DNA from: Salinispora pacifica CNR114
GTDB lineage: Bacteria; Actinomycetota; Actinomycetes; Mycobacteriales; Micromonosporaceae
NCBI RefSeq assembly: GCF_000514775.1
Contig: NZ_AZWO01000033.1
Span: 1 to 57,339, forward strand
Reading direction: 5' to 3'
Length of the DNA stretch: 57,339 bases
The position numbers and the translations under genes are program-made. Shown one piece after another: positions 1 through 8,350 of the stretch. Each line of letters begins with the position of its first letter. Positions within the stretch are counted from its first letter, which is position 1. The notes beneath the pieces are model-generated. The model had not been told where the DNA came from and searched no databases. It saw only the letters and a list, made by a program, of their open reading frames with translations.

Positions 1-191
1 TCACGTGCGCGCGTCGTGTGGTTCGACCCTGAGTGGCGCGCCGGAGGGTCGGTCGTGGGGTGCGGGCGGCTGGTGGTGGCCGCCGGCCTTCCTGTTGGCG
101 ATCGGTCGAGTCGGCCTGGCCGGGGTGCCCGGCTCCAGCGATCTTGCCCTCGGGTAGGGTTAGCTCGTCGTCGGCGTGGTTTCGGCGGCAC

Positions 192-264
192 GCGGACGTA
201 GCGCAGCTGGTAGCGCATCACCTTGCCAAGGTGAGGGTCGCGGGTTCGAATCCCGTCGTCCGCT
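192..264 (+). tRNA. tRNA-Gly (GCC)
   Basis: A complete cloverleaf can be folded: the 7-bp acceptor stem GCGGACG pairs with CGTCCGC, the anticodon arm TCACCTT-GCC-AAGGTGA presents GCC, and the T-arm carries GGTTCGAATCC. The discriminator base is T, usual for glycine. No CCA is encoded. It lies 37 bases upstream of tRNA-Val(GAC), so the two are probably co-transcribed. Confidence 0.96.
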
Positions 265-301
265 CGCGTGCTGCCCACCTGGTCCTGGGTTGTGGTGGCA
301 A

Positions 302-373
302 GGGCGATTGGCGCAGTGGGAGCGCGCTTCCTTGACACGGAAGAGGTCACTGGTTCAAACCCAGTATCGCCCA
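302..373 (+). tRNA. tRNA-Val (GAC)
   Basis: The acceptor stem GGGCGAT pairs with ATCGCCC and the anticodon loop between CTTCC and GGAAG shows GAC. The T-arm contains GGTTCAAACCC and the discriminator is A. Its 3' half closely resembles the attachment core of the integrated element at 43359-55714 (39 of 44 bases), so it is a possible secondary integration target. Confidence 0.96.
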
Positions 374-757
374 CTCGTGACACTGGAACAGGTTGTCCAT
401 CCATAGATGGCTGTTTATTTTTCCTGAGCTGCCTCAAGGGATGTATCGGGCATATCCCGGCGATCTACCTGGATTCGGGGATCGTTCGGCCTTTCTGTCG
501 TGCTGATTGCCACGTCAGGCCGCCTCGGTCATTAATCGATGTTTATCAAGGTTGAAACAGTCCGTCGTTCGGCGCCGACTCGCCCGGCGGATATCCGTAA
601 TCTCGCGGACACCCGGCTGGGCAGCGCCGGGAGGCCTGCCTGCTACGGCCCACCGCCATCGACAGCTCCGCCCCACCTCGACAACGACCACCCTTCGGGA
701 AAGTCATCGGCTGGCCGGTGTTGCCCACACCGATCCGACATCTGCTTTGGAGGAACG
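374..757. other. intergenic region, no gene seen
   Basis: These 384 bases separate the tRNA pair from the first secreted-protein gene. They are less GC-rich just after tRNA-Val (TTTATTTTTCC near 412-425), which may serve as a weak T-rich terminator for the tRNAs. An open frame runs upstream of the chosen start at 758, but it lacks a ribosome binding site and its peptide does not look like a real protein. Nothing else is supported. Confidence 0.5.
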
Positions 758-1399
758 ATGCCTGTCCTGTCCCGACGGCTGCGGCCACTGGTAGCGGTCG
801 GCGTTGGCCTGACCCTCGCGGTGCTCCACATGTCACCCGTGGCGGCTGCCGACACCGACGTCAACTTCGCCTGTCAGGCTCGGCCGCCCGTCGGTTCGCC
901 ACAGACCCTCGACCTGGCGGCCGGCATCGACGCGGTCGCCCCTGCCTCGGTCGCCGCCGGTGCCTCCTTCACCGTCGAACTCGCCCCCACCCCGATCACC
1001 GTGCCCAGCTCCGTGGGCGAATACACGGTGCAGCAGATCAAGGACCTCCAACTGTCGGTGCCCGTTCCGGCGAACGCGACCCTGACCGGACAGCAGATCT
1101 CCGGCGGTTCCGGGTTGGGAAGCGCACCGCCCACCGTGCACGTCGCCAACGGCAGGGTCGTCGTGACGATCCCCGGACCGATCGACGGCGGGAACACCTT
1201 CACCCCACCCATGCTGACGCTGACCATGACCGCCGGTGCCGCCGGCACGACCGTCGAGACGATGATCGCGGGCAGTAGCTACGATGATCCTGGCCTCACC
1301 TTCACCGCGCGAGTGCCGGTCTTCTTGCTCATCATCGACGTCCCCACGTCGTGCTATCCCTCGCCCAGTCCGGTGCTCAGCTCCACGGCGGTACTCTGA
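758..1399 (+). CDS. secreted protein of unknown function
   Basis: This encodes about 213 residues. I chose ATG 758 because GGAGG sits 6 bases upstream and the product then begins with a clean Sec signal peptide: a short Arg stretch, the hydrophobic run LVAVGVGLTLAVLHM, and a cleavage site near VAAAD. The mature part is rich in beta-prone Thr/Val/Gly with two cysteines (in FACQA and TSCYP), suggesting an exported Ig-like beta-sandwich, but I do not recognise the family. The stop overlaps the next start (TGATG), so the gene is probably translationally coupled to the secreted M19-like hydrolase downstream and may act with it outside the cell. Nothing in the sequence identifies a ligand. Confidence 0.8.
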   Translation: MPVLSRRLRPLVAVGVGLTLAVLHMSPVAAADTDVNFACQARPPVGSPQTLDLAAGIDAVAPASVAAGASFTVELAPTPITVPSSVGEYTVQQIKDLQLSVPVPANATLTGQQISGGSGLGSAPPTVHVANGRVVVTIPGPIDGGNTFTPPMLTLTMTAGAAGTTVETMIAGSSYDDPGLTFTARVPVFLLIIDVPTSCYPSPSPVLSSTAVL

Positions 1400-3486
1400 T
1401 GGCGAGCCGAGCGACCCGGCGGCGATCTGCGGTGGGGAGCCGGGCGGTCCGTCGGCGATCGGTGGTGGCGACCGTCCTGCTCGCCGTGACCGCGCTGCTG
1501 CTCAGCACGGCGGCGCCCAGTGCGGCGGAGGAGTCCGACTGGTGGACGCCGACCTCCCGGCCGGCGCCCGACTCCGCGATCGGGGTCACCGGAGCGCCCT
1601 TCACCGGCACCGACGCCGAGGGGCAGGTGCGCGGCTTCGTGGACGCGCACAACCACATCATGTCCAACGAGGCCTTCGGCGGGCGGCTCCTCTGCGGCAA
1701 GCCCTTCTCCGACGCGGGCATCACCGACGCGCTCAAGGACTGCCCGGAGCACTACCCCGACGGCTCCCTGGCCCTGTTCGACTTCCTCACCAACGGTGGT
1801 GACGGCCAGCACGACCCCGACGGCTGGCCGACGTTCGCGGACTGGCCGGCCCACGACTCGCAGACCCACCAGCAGAACTACTACGCCTGGATCGAGCGGG
1901 CCTGGCGTGGTGGCCAGCGCGTTATGGTCAACCACCTGGTCACCAACGGAGTGATCTGCTCGGTCTACTTCTTCAAGGACCGCAGCTGCGACGAGATGAC
2001 CTCGATCCGGCTCCAGGCCGCCAAGACCTACGAGATGCAGGACTACATCGACCAGATGTACGGCGGCGCGGGCCAGGGATGGTTCCGTGTCGTCACCGAC
2101 AGCGACCAGGCGCGCGAGGTCATCGCGCAGGGCAAGCTCGCCGTCGTCCTGGGGGTCGAGACCTCCGAGCCGTTCGGCTGTAAACAGATCCTGGACATCG
2201 CCCAGTGCGACGAGGAGGACATCGATCGCGGGCTCGACGAGCTGCACGATCTCGGCGTACGCAGTGTGTTCCTGTGCCACAAGTTCGACAACGCGCTCTG
2301 CGGCGTCCGATTCGACTCCGGGACCACTGGGATAGCGGTCAACGCCGGGCAGTTCCTGTCGACCGGGACCTTCTGGACGACGGAGCAGTGCCGGGGGCCG
2401 CAGCAGGACAACCCCATCGCCTCCCTGGACCTACCCGGGCTGGGGGATCTGCTCCCGTCCGACGCCGAGATGCCGTCGTACTCGTCTGACGCGCGGTGCA
2501 ACGTCCGCGGGCTGACCAACCTCGGCGAGTACGCCCTGCGGGGCCTGATGGACCGCAACATGATGGTGGAGATCGACCACATGAGTGTCAAGGCCACCGG
2601 CCGGGCCCTGGACATCTTCGAGTCCGTGTCGTACCCCGGTGTGGTCTCGTCACACAGCTGGATGGACCTGCTCTGGAGCGAGCGGGTCTACCGACTCGGC
2701 GGGTTCATCACGCAGTACATGCACGGTGCCGAGCGGTTCATCACGGACGCGGATCGGACGAAGGAGCTGCGCGACAGCTACGACGTCGGGTACGGCTTCG
2801 GCACCGACATGAACGGTTTCGGTAGCTGGCCCGGCCCCCGGGGCGCGGACACCCCGAACCCGGTCCAGTACCCGTACCAGTCCGCGCACGGCGGTGCCGT
2901 CATGGACCGGCAGACCACCGGTGACCGGACCTGGGACATCAACGCTGACGGTGCGGCCCACTACGGACTGGTGCCGGACTGGGTGGAGGAGATTCGGATC
3001 CTGGGCGGTCAGGAGGTGGTGGACGACCTGCTGCGCGGCGCCGAGTCGTACCTCGGTATGTGGGGCGCCACGGAGGGCCACGTCCCCGGTGTCAACCTCG
3101 CCGCCGGGTCGTCCGCCTCGGCCAGCTCGACCGCGTGGTATCCGTTCACCACCTACGCCCCCCGTCGAGCCGTGGACGGCGACCCGACGACGCGCTGGGC
3201 GAGCTGGTGGAGTGACGACCAGTGGCTGCGGTTGGATCTCGGCTCGGCGCAGCAGGTCCGGCGGGTCACCCTGGAGTGGGCGGGCGAGTACGCCAAGGCG
3301 TACCGGATCGAGGTGAGCGCCGACGGCAGCTCCTGGCAGACCGTGGCCTCCATATCGGATGGTGACGGTGGTCTGGACACGGCCTTCTTCGACCCGACGC
3401 CGGTGCGCTACGTCCGCGTCCAGGGTCAGGAGCGCGGTACCGACTGGGGCTACTCGCTGAGGGAGGTCGGCGTCCACGCCAGCTGA
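1399..3486 (+). CDS. secreted M19-like (membrane dipeptidase-type) hydrolase with C-terminal discoidin domain
   Basis: This encodes 695 residues from ATG 1399, which overlaps the preceding stop by one base. It starts with an Arg-rich signal peptide (about 1-43, cleavage near PSAAEES). Residues about 75-560 look like a metal-dependent hydrolase of the amidohydrolase/renal dipeptidase fold: DAHNH at 82-86, EIDHMS near 390, SSHSW near 417 and the GTDMNG motif near 468 correspond to M19 metal and substrate positions. Residues about 565-695 form an F5/8 type C (discoidin) domain, which usually binds carbohydrate. It is probably an exported zinc hydrolase tethered to glycan. The substrate cannot be read from the sequence. 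The long insertions between motifs make it larger than ordinary dipeptidases (about 400 residues). Confidence 0.82.
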   Translation: MASRATRRRSAVGSRAVRRRSVVATVLLAVTALLLSTAAPSAAEESDWWTPTSRPAPDSAIGVTGAPFTGTDAEGQVRGFVDAHNHIMSNEAFGGRLLCGKPFSDAGITDALKDCPEHYPDGSLALFDFLTNGGDGQHDPDGWPTFADWPAHDSQTHQQNYYAWIERAWRGGQRVMVNHLVTNGVICSVYFFKDRSCDEMTSIRLQAAKTYEMQDYIDQMYGGAGQGWFRVVTDSDQAREVIAQGKLAVVLGVETSEPFGCKQILDIAQCDEEDIDRGLDELHDLGVRSVFLCHKFDNALCGVRFDSGTTGIAVNAGQFLSTGTFWTTEQCRGPQQDNPIASLDLPGLGDLLPSDAEMPSYSSDARCNVRGLTNLGEYALRGLMDRNMMVEIDHMSVKATGRALDIFESVSYPGVVSSHSWMDLLWSERVYRLGGFITQYMHGAERFITDADRTKELRDSYDVGYGFGTDMNGFGSWPGPRGADTPNPVQYPYQSAHGGAVMDRQTTGDRTWDINADGAAHYGLVPDWVEEIRILGGQEVVDDLLRGAESYLGMWGATEGHVPGVNLAAGSSASASSTAWYPFTTYAPRRAVDGDPTTRWASWWSDDQWLRLDLGSAQQVRRVTLEWAGEYAKAYRIEVSADGSSWQTVASISDGDGGLDTAFFDPTPVRYVRVQGQERGTDWGYSLREVGVHAS

Positions 3487-3504
3487 GGTCGCGGTCCGCC
3501 GCAT

Positions 3505-3580
3505 CGGGCACCGGCCGCGCCGGACGCGCGGCCCGTGCCCGGGACCGCTTCTGCCGTCAGCGGAACTGCTGGCGGCAGAA
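3505..3580. terminator. two consecutive stem-loops after the secreted hydrolase gene
   Basis: The first hairpin pairs CGGGCAC (3505-3511) with GTGCCCG (3535-3541), with further GC pairing inside. The second pairs TTCTGCCGTCAGC (3549-3561) with GCTGGCGGCAGAA (3568-3580), with one mismatch and loop GGAACT. They fill the gap before the epimerase-like gene and have no T-tract, as is common for actinobacterial terminators. The second, 42 bases before the next start, could instead be an operator. Confidence 0.5.
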
Positions 3581-3621
3581 CCCGGTAGGCACAGCCTTCG
3601 CGGGGCCGGCACGGTGGAGGC

Positions 3622-4602
3622 ATGAGACTGCTGGTGTTGGGTGGTACGGGTTTCGTCGGCGGGGCGGTGGTCGGCGCGGGGCTGCGCCGAATGTGGGAGG
3701 TGACGGTGTTCAACCGGGGCCGCCACGGGACGACGCCAGCCGGTGTGCGGCGGCTCCGGGGTGACCGGACCGCACCGGGCGGGCTGGCCGCGCTCGCCGG
3801 TCAGGAGTGGGATCTGGTCGTCGACACCTGGGACGGGGCGCCGCGGGCCGTCAGGGATTCGGCGCGGGCGCTGGCCGGGCAGGTCGGACGCTACGGCTAC
3901 GTCTCCAGCGGGTCGGTCTACGCCGAGCCGGTGGCGTTGGGGTCGGCGGAGGACGCTCCGGTGGTCGACGCCGCGCCCGATGCCTTCGAGGGCGACTACG
4001 CGGCCAACAAGGCCGGCGCCGAGCGGGCCGTCCGGGAGGTCTACGGCGAGCGGGCGCTGATCGCCCGGGCCGGCCTGATCCTCGGACCGGGTGAGGACAT
4101 CGGTCGGTTGCCGTGGTGGCTGCAGCGGACCGCCCGCGGCGGTGCGGTGCTGGCGCCCGGCCCGGCCGACCTCGCCCTGCAGTACGTTGACGTCCGCGAC
4201 CTGGCGGCGTTCCTGCTCGACCCGGAGGTGCCCGGTGGGACGTTCAACGTGGTCAGCCGTACCGGGCACGCGACGATGGGGGAGTTGCTCGCCGCCTGTG
4301 TGGCGGTGACGGGGGCTGAGGCCCGGCTGCGCTGGATCGAACCGGAGCGGATTCTGGCAGCGGGTGTGGTGCCCTGGAACGACCTGCCGATCTGGATTCC
4401 GGCCGGGCATCCCTACCGCTGGTTGCAGGAGCGCGACGTGCGGGCCGCGTACGCCGCCGGACTGGTGTGCCGCCCGGTGACCGACACCTGGTCCTGGCTG
4501 CGGGCGGTTGGCGTGGTGCCGCCCCGCGCGGGCCGTCCGCAACGCGCCTCGGTGGGCCTGGACCCGGCCCGGGAGGCGGCGCTGCTGTCGGCCGGACGCT
4601 GA
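3622..4602 (+). CDS. NAD-dependent epimerase/dehydratase (extended SDR)
   Basis: This encodes 326 residues. GGAGG lies 5 bases before ATG 3622. The N-terminus MRLLVLGGTGFVGG has the Rossmann GxxGxxG dinucleotide motif. Residues about 90-100 give YVSSGSVYAEP (the catalytic Ser/Thr region), and a second Tyr lies in GDYAANKAGAE, matching the YxxxK catalytic pair of extended short-chain dehydrogenases (Y at about 120, K four residues later). The C-terminal half is the variable substrate domain (NVVSRTGHATMGELL). It resembles cytosolic isoflavone-reductase/epimerase-like proteins common in actinomycetes. The substrate is unknown. It is convergent with the nitroreductase gene at 4663. Confidence 0.85.
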   Translation: MRLLVLGGTGFVGGAVVGAGLRRMWEVTVFNRGRHGTTPAGVRRLRGDRTAPGGLAALAGQEWDLVVDTWDGAPRAVRDSARALAGQVGRYGYVSSGSVYAEPVALGSAEDAPVVDAAPDAFEGDYAANKAGAERAVREVYGERALIARAGLILGPGEDIGRLPWWLQRTARGGAVLAPGPADLALQYVDVRDLAAFLLDPEVPGGTFNVVSRTGHATMGELLAACVAVTGAEARLRWIEPERILAAGVVPWNDLPIWIPAGHPYRWLQERDVRAAYAAGLVCRPVTDTWSWLRAVGVVPPRAGRPQRASVGLDPAREAALLSAGR

Positions 4603-4615
4603 CCGCGCGCCGCGC

Positions 4616-4666
4616 GGCGGCCGGATGGTCAGTGCGGTCAGCCGGTCAGGGCGGCCGGATGGTCAG
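4616..4666. repeat. 17-bp direct repeat between convergent genes
   Basis: GGCGGCCGGATGGTCAG occurs at 4616-4632 and again at 4650-4666, the second copy covering the end of the nitroreductase reading frame. It is probably a small slippage duplication. No function is evident. Confidence 0.6.
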
Positions 4667-5637
4667 AGCTGGGGGACGGTCAGGTCGAGCACCTCGTTGA
4701 CGTCGCGACGGGGGGTGGGCCAGCCGGGTTGGCCGTACCCGATCCGCATCACCATCTGCGGAGTGCCGTAGCGGCCCAGCGAGAGCCGCAGCTGCTCCCG
4801 GGCGGTGGGTACCTCGATGGGTTGGGACAGCATCGACACGGAGAGCCCGGCGTCGGTGGCGGTGAGCAGCGTACGTTGTAGGGCCTGGCCGGCGATGACC
4901 TGGTCGACGGCGGTGTTGCCGGGGCCGCCGAGCACCGCGACGAGGGGTTCCGGTTCGAAGTCGCGGCCGGGGGCGCGTTCCCGGCCGCCGAAGGCGCGCG
5001 CGGGCAGCAGGTCCTGCGGCTCGAACGGTGGACCGCCGGCGTTCGCGGGTACCCCGTCGGGGGCCTCGTCGTGGTGGACCCACTTCTCCTGCTCGGCGCG
5101 GTATGCGGGATTGCGCTCCAGCACCCGGTGGGCGCCCCGGGCGATCTCAGCGAACGCGTTCACCGCGCTCGTACCGATCAGCAGCTCCAGCCAGCACTCC
5201 TCGGCCCGGGCTGCTTCGGTGAGCCGCCACCGGGTGTCGGCGGGCACCGGGTCGGGTTGGAATGGGGCGCGGTTGCTGAACCGGCGGGGGATCGCCGCGT
5301 GGAGGTCCTGCTCGATCGGGGTGGGGCGGCGCGGCGCGTCCGGGACCAGCCGGGCCACCACATCGGGCTCGGCCGGGTACGGGCGTAGCCGTACGGCGGC
5401 CGGTGTCTCCGCGACGGCCAGGGCGAGCCGGAGGTTGAACAGCGCCGCCCCGGCGGCGATGCGGATACCCCAGCCGTTCGGGTCGGTGGCGGGCAGCCGT
5501 CGGGACGGGTCAACCAGCACCTCGATCCCGCCGTCGCGCAGGCGGAACCGCCACGGCTGCGTGTTGTGCAGCGACGGGGCGCGAATGGCGTCGGCGGCGG
5601 CGGTACGTAGCTGCGCTAGGCTGTAGTAGGCGTCCAT
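4663..5637 (-). CDS. Acg-type nitroreductase-like protein
   Basis: This encodes 324 residues. The N-terminal motif APSLHNTQPWRF is the signature of the Acg (Rv2032-type) branch of the nitroreductase fold, an actinobacterial group known in mycobacteria as part of the DosR regulon. Such proteins bind flavin but often lack ordinary nitroreductase activity, perhaps storing or sequestering FMN. Further family blocks are ATDPNGWGIRIAAGAALFNLRLA (about 50-72) and, near the C-terminus, LLTATDAGLSVSMLSQPIEV and GTPQMVMRIGYG. It is divergent from the DevR-like regulator gene, with DevR-box-like inverted repeats 76-112 bases upstream of its start, so hypoxia or redox control is likely. A paralogue lies at 8351-9367. 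Confidence 0.85.
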   Translation of the reverse strand: MDAYYSLAQLRTAAADAIRAPSLHNTQPWRFRLRDGGIEVLVDPSRRLPATDPNGWGIRIAAGAALFNLRLALAVAETPAAVRLRPYPAEPDVVARLVPDAPRRPTPIEQDLHAAIPRRFSNRAPFQPDPVPADTRWRLTEAARAEECWLELLIGTSAVNAFAEIARGAHRVLERNPAYRAEQEKWVHHDEAPDGVPANAGGPPFEPQDLLPARAFGGRERAPGRDFEPEPLVAVLGGPGNTAVDQVIAGQALQRTLLTATDAGLSVSMLSQPIEVPTAREQLRLSLGRYGTPQMVMRIGYGQPGWPTPRRDVNEVLDLTVPQL

Positions 5638-5712
5638 GGTGTCGCTCCCCTCCGTTGGCGCGCCACGGCTGCTGCTTCGTCCACCGTCTCCCAGGCGGAG
5701 CCCGGGATTCCA

Positions 5713-5726
5713 GGGCCGGATGTCCC
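5713..5726. promoter_or_regulatory. DevR-box-like inverted repeat 1
   Basis: GGGCC-GGAT-GTCCC is an interrupted palindrome with 5-base half-sites and a 4-base spacer, one mismatch from the core GGGAC-N4-GTCCC of the mycobacterial DevR/DosR box. It lies in the divergent region between the Acg-like gene and the DevR-like regulator gene. Function is inferred from position and similarity only. Confidence 0.45.
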
Positions 5727-5735
5727 TTCCCAGCG

Positions 5736-5749
5736 GGACCGACTGTCCT
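5736..5749. promoter_or_regulatory. DevR-box-like inverted repeat 2
   Basis: GGACC-GACT-GTCCT has the same 5-4-5 layout as the site at 5713 and begins 23 bases, roughly two helical turns, after it. Paired sites at such spacing are usual for DevR-controlled promoters. Confidence 0.4.
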
Positions 5750-5861
5750 GCCCCAGACTCACCGCTTCCCGGCGTTCGTACTATCAGCCTGTGCTGTCCG
5801 TATTGTCCCTCTTGTCCGTTCCGGTGGAGTGAGAACCGTCGAGCGGGTGCCCGGCCGAGGC

Positions 5862-5880
5862 GGGTCGGGACCTTCGACCC
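5862..5880. promoter_or_regulatory. inverted repeat just upstream of the DevR-like gene
   Basis: GGGTCG (5862-5867) and CGACCC (5875-5880) form a perfect 6-bp inverted repeat, and GGGAC-CTTC-GACCC (5867-5880) within it fits the same 5-4-5 pattern as the two upstream sites. It ends 35 bases before the regulator start, where an autoregulatory operator would be expected. Confidence 0.45.
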
Positions 5881-5915
5881 CTGCAGAACAGCCGCCAGCA
5901 GGGTAGAAACAAGGG

Positions 5916-6554
5916 ATGATCCGCGTGTACCTACTCGACGACCATGAAGTCGTCCGTCGTGGCCTTGCCGACCTGCTCACGGCCAGCGGTGACATCGAGG
6001 TCGTCGGCGAGTCCGGCCTGGCCCAGGAGGCGGCCCGCCGCATCCCGGCGCTCCGGCCCGACGTAGCGATTCTCGACGCGCGGCTACCCGACGGCAACGG
6101 CATCGACGTGTGCCGGGACATCCGGGCCCTGGACTCGTCGATCAAGGGCTTGATTCTCACCTCGTACGAGGACGACGAGGCGCTCTTCGCGGCGATCATG
6201 GCCGGCGCGGCCGGCTACGTGCTCAAGCAGATCCGCGGCACCGACCTGGTGGACGCGGTCCGGCGAGTGGCCGCCGGGCAGTCGCTGCTCGACCCCGCGA
6301 TCACCACCCGGGTACTGGAGCGGATTCGCAGCGGCGTCGAGCAGCCACGGGAGCTGAAATCCCTGACCGAGCAGGAACGGCGGATCCTGGAGTACGTGGC
6401 CGAGGGGCTCACCAACCGGGAGATCGCCGGCAGGATGTTCCTCGCCGAGAAGACGGTGAAGAACTACGTCTCCAGCATGCTGGCGAAGCTCGGCCTGGAG
6501 CGGCGGACGCAGGCAGCCGTACTCGCCACCCGCCTGCTCGGCAAGACCCACTGA
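5916..6554 (+). CDS. devR: DevR/DosR-like NarL-family response regulator
   Basis: This encodes 212 residues. The receiver domain (about 1-120) has the acidic pair DD near residues 8-9, the phospho-acceptor Asp at residue 54 in ILDARLPDG (the same position as Asp54 of M. tuberculosis DosR), a switch Thr in LILTSYEDD, and the conserved Lys in YVLKQ. The LuxR-type HTH (about 148-210) contains GLTNREIAGRMFLAEKTVKN, very close to DosR, including the Lys/Lys/Asn of EKTVKN that contact DNA in that family. It is convergent with, and 32 bases from, the DevS-like kinase gene, which is its probable partner. It probably activates the surrounding Acg, stress-protein, ATPase and phosphoketolase genes under low oxygen or redox stress. 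Confidence 0.92.
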   Translation: MIRVYLLDDHEVVRRGLADLLTASGDIEVVGESGLAQEAARRIPALRPDVAILDARLPDGNGIDVCRDIRALDSSIKGLILTSYEDDEALFAAIMAGAAGYVLKQIRGTDLVDAVRRVAAGQSLLDPAITTRVLERIRSGVEQPRELKSLTEQERRILEYVAEGLTNREIAGRMFLAEKTVKNYVSSMLAKLGLERRTQAAVLATRLLGKTH

Positions 6555-6586
6555 CCCGGCGCGGTTGATCCGGCGCCGCTGACGGC

Positions 6587-8308
6587 TCAGCTGTCCAGCG
6601 GCACGGACCAGTGCAGCCGGGTGCCGTGCGGGTGCTCCGGTCGCACCTCGAAGACCCCGCCGTGGCGCTCGGCACGTTCGCGCAGGTTGACCAGCCCGCC
6701 CCGGGCGGCGGCCGGATCGCAGCCGATCCCGTCGTCGGCGACGGTCACCGAAACCTGACCGGCCGCCACCCGGACGGTGACCGCGACCCGCTGGGCCCGG
6801 GCATGGCGCACCGTGTTCGACAGCGCCTCCCGCAGCACGGCCGTGAGATCGGGGCGCAGCTCATCCGAGACGGCGCTGTCGATCGGGCCGGCCAACTCCA
6901 GCGCGGGCCGGAAGCCCAGCGACCCGGCGGCGTCCTCGACCGCCTCCCGGATCTCCGAGCGTAGCTGCGCGGTCATCGGCGTGCGCAGCTCGAAGATGGT
7001 GCGGCGGATGTCCTTGATCGTGGCGTCCAGGTCGTCCACCGCCGCGTTGATCCGGTTGGCGAGTTCGGGGCGGGTGCTCATCGGCACCGCGCTCTGCAAC
7101 TGCAGGCCGGTGGCGAACAACCGCTGAATCACCACGTCGTGCAGGTCCCGGGCGATCCGCTCGCGGTCCTCCAGGACCACCAGCAGTTCCCGCTCCTCCT
7201 GGCCCCGAGCCCGCTCCATGGCCAGCGCGGCCTGCGCGGCGAAGCTGCCGAGCAGCGCCACGTCGTCCTCGCTGGTGTCCTCGTGGTCAGCGCTGTACGC
7301 CACCACCAGCACGCCGTGCAGGGTGTCCGCCGTCGCCAGTGGGGAGAGCACCGCCGGCCCGGTGTCCAGCAGCGCCGGCCAGGGCGCGGCATAGGCGAGG
7401 TCCGCCACCCGGTCGTGGCGGCCGTGGATGACGGCGGCGCCGAAGCTGGTGTCGGCGGCGGGTAGGACGGTGCCGACCAGGGCAGCGGCCTGCTCACCCG
7501 CGCCATCGACCACGTCAACGGTGAAGGCGTCTGCGCCGGGGTCATAGAGCAACACCAGCGCCAGCTCCGCCTCGGCGACCTCCCGGGCCCGCCGCGCCAC
7601 CAGCGACAGCGCGTCGGTACGGCGGACCTCGCCGAGCAGCAGCGTGGTGATCTCGGCGGCGGCGGCCAGCCACCGCTCCCGCCGGTGTTCCAGCTCGTAG
7701 AGGCGGGCGTTCTCGATCGCCACCCCGGCCGCCGCGGCCAGCGCCACCACGATCTCCTCGTCATCCTCGGTGAACTCGGCCGCGTCCCGCTTCTCGGCCA
7801 GGTAGAGGTTGCCGAAGACCTGGTCCCGGATCCGCACCGGCACCCCGAGGAAGCTGTGCATCGGCGGATGGTGCGGCGGGAAACCGTAGGAGGCGGGGTG
7901 CTGGGTGATGTCGGGCATCCGCACCGGGCGCGGATCGTCGATCAGCAGGCCGAGGACGCCTCGGCCGTGCGGCAGGTCACCGATCTTGGCGCGCTGCTCG
8001 TCGTCGACACCGTGGATGACGAAGTCGTGCAGCGTCCGGTCCCGGCTGAGGACGCCGAGCGCGCCGTAGCGGGCCCCGGCCAGCTCGGCGGCGGCCTCGA
8101 CGATGCGTTGCAGCGTGCTGCGCAGGTCCAGGTCGGTGCTGATGCCGACCACCGCGTCGAGCAGGGCCCGCAGCCGTTCCCGACTGGTGACCACCTGGCT
8201 GACCCGCTCCAGCATCTCCTGCAGCAGCTCGTCTAGGTCGACCCGGGACAACGGGGTCAACCCGAGCGAAGGGATGGCGTGCGGTTCGTGTTCGGGACTC
8301 GGTGTCAC
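6587..8308 (-). CDS. devS: DevS/DosT-like two-GAF sensor histidine kinase
   Basis: This encodes 573 residues from a GTG start. No good ribosome site is visible; TAGCAT lies 8 bases upstream, so the transcript may be leaderless. Domains are GAF-A (about 55-200), GAF-B (about 215-370), a HisKA_3 dimerisation helix with ERIARDLHDVVIQRLF (phospho-His at 390, close to His395 of DosS) and a HATPase (about 485-573) with LREALSNTVRHA and VADDGIGC. GAF-A retains the block KIGDLPHGRGVLGLLI, and HPASYGFPPHHPPMHSFLGV near 146 matches the DosS/DosT region that holds the heme-ligating histidine. It therefore probably senses oxygen, NO or redox state through heme. It is cytosolic with no membrane segment and presumably phosphorylates the adjacent DevR-like regulator. 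Confidence 0.92.
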   Translation of the reverse strand: MTPSPEHEPHAIPSLGLTPLSRVDLDELLQEMLERVSQVVTSRERLRALLDAVVGISTDLDLRSTLQRIVEAAAELAGARYGALGVLSRDRTLHDFVIHGVDDEQRAKIGDLPHGRGVLGLLIDDPRPVRMPDITQHPASYGFPPHHPPMHSFLGVPVRIRDQVFGNLYLAEKRDAAEFTEDDEEIVVALAAAAGVAIENARLYELEHRRERWLAAAAEITTLLLGEVRRTDALSLVARRAREVAEAELALVLLYDPGADAFTVDVVDGAGEQAAALVGTVLPAADTSFGAAVIHGRHDRVADLAYAAPWPALLDTGPAVLSPLATADTLHGVLVVAYSADHEDTSEDDVALLGSFAAQAALAMERARGQEERELLVVLEDRERIARDLHDVVIQRLFATGLQLQSAVPMSTRPELANRINAAVDDLDATIKDIRRTIFELRTPMTAQLRSEIREAVEDAAGSLGFRPALELAGPIDSAVSDELRPDLTAVLREALSNTVRHARAQRVAVTVRVAAGQVSVTVADDGIGCDPAAARGGLVNLRERAERHGGVFEVRPEHPHGTRLHWSVPLDS

Positions 8309-8350
8309 CGGCCGATGCTAACGTCGTCGACCAGGGACGTGACACGCCCG

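Noticed and set aside
2650..4542. 630-codon minus-strand frame over the secreted hydrolase and epimerase genes
   Set aside because: Both plus-strand genes have clear domains; the antisense product is Arg/Gly/Pro-rich with no domain or start signal.
5638..5915. Open plus-strand frame between the Acg-like gene and devR
   Set aside because: It covers the divergent promoter region and its product is Pro/Arg/Cys-rich without a domain.
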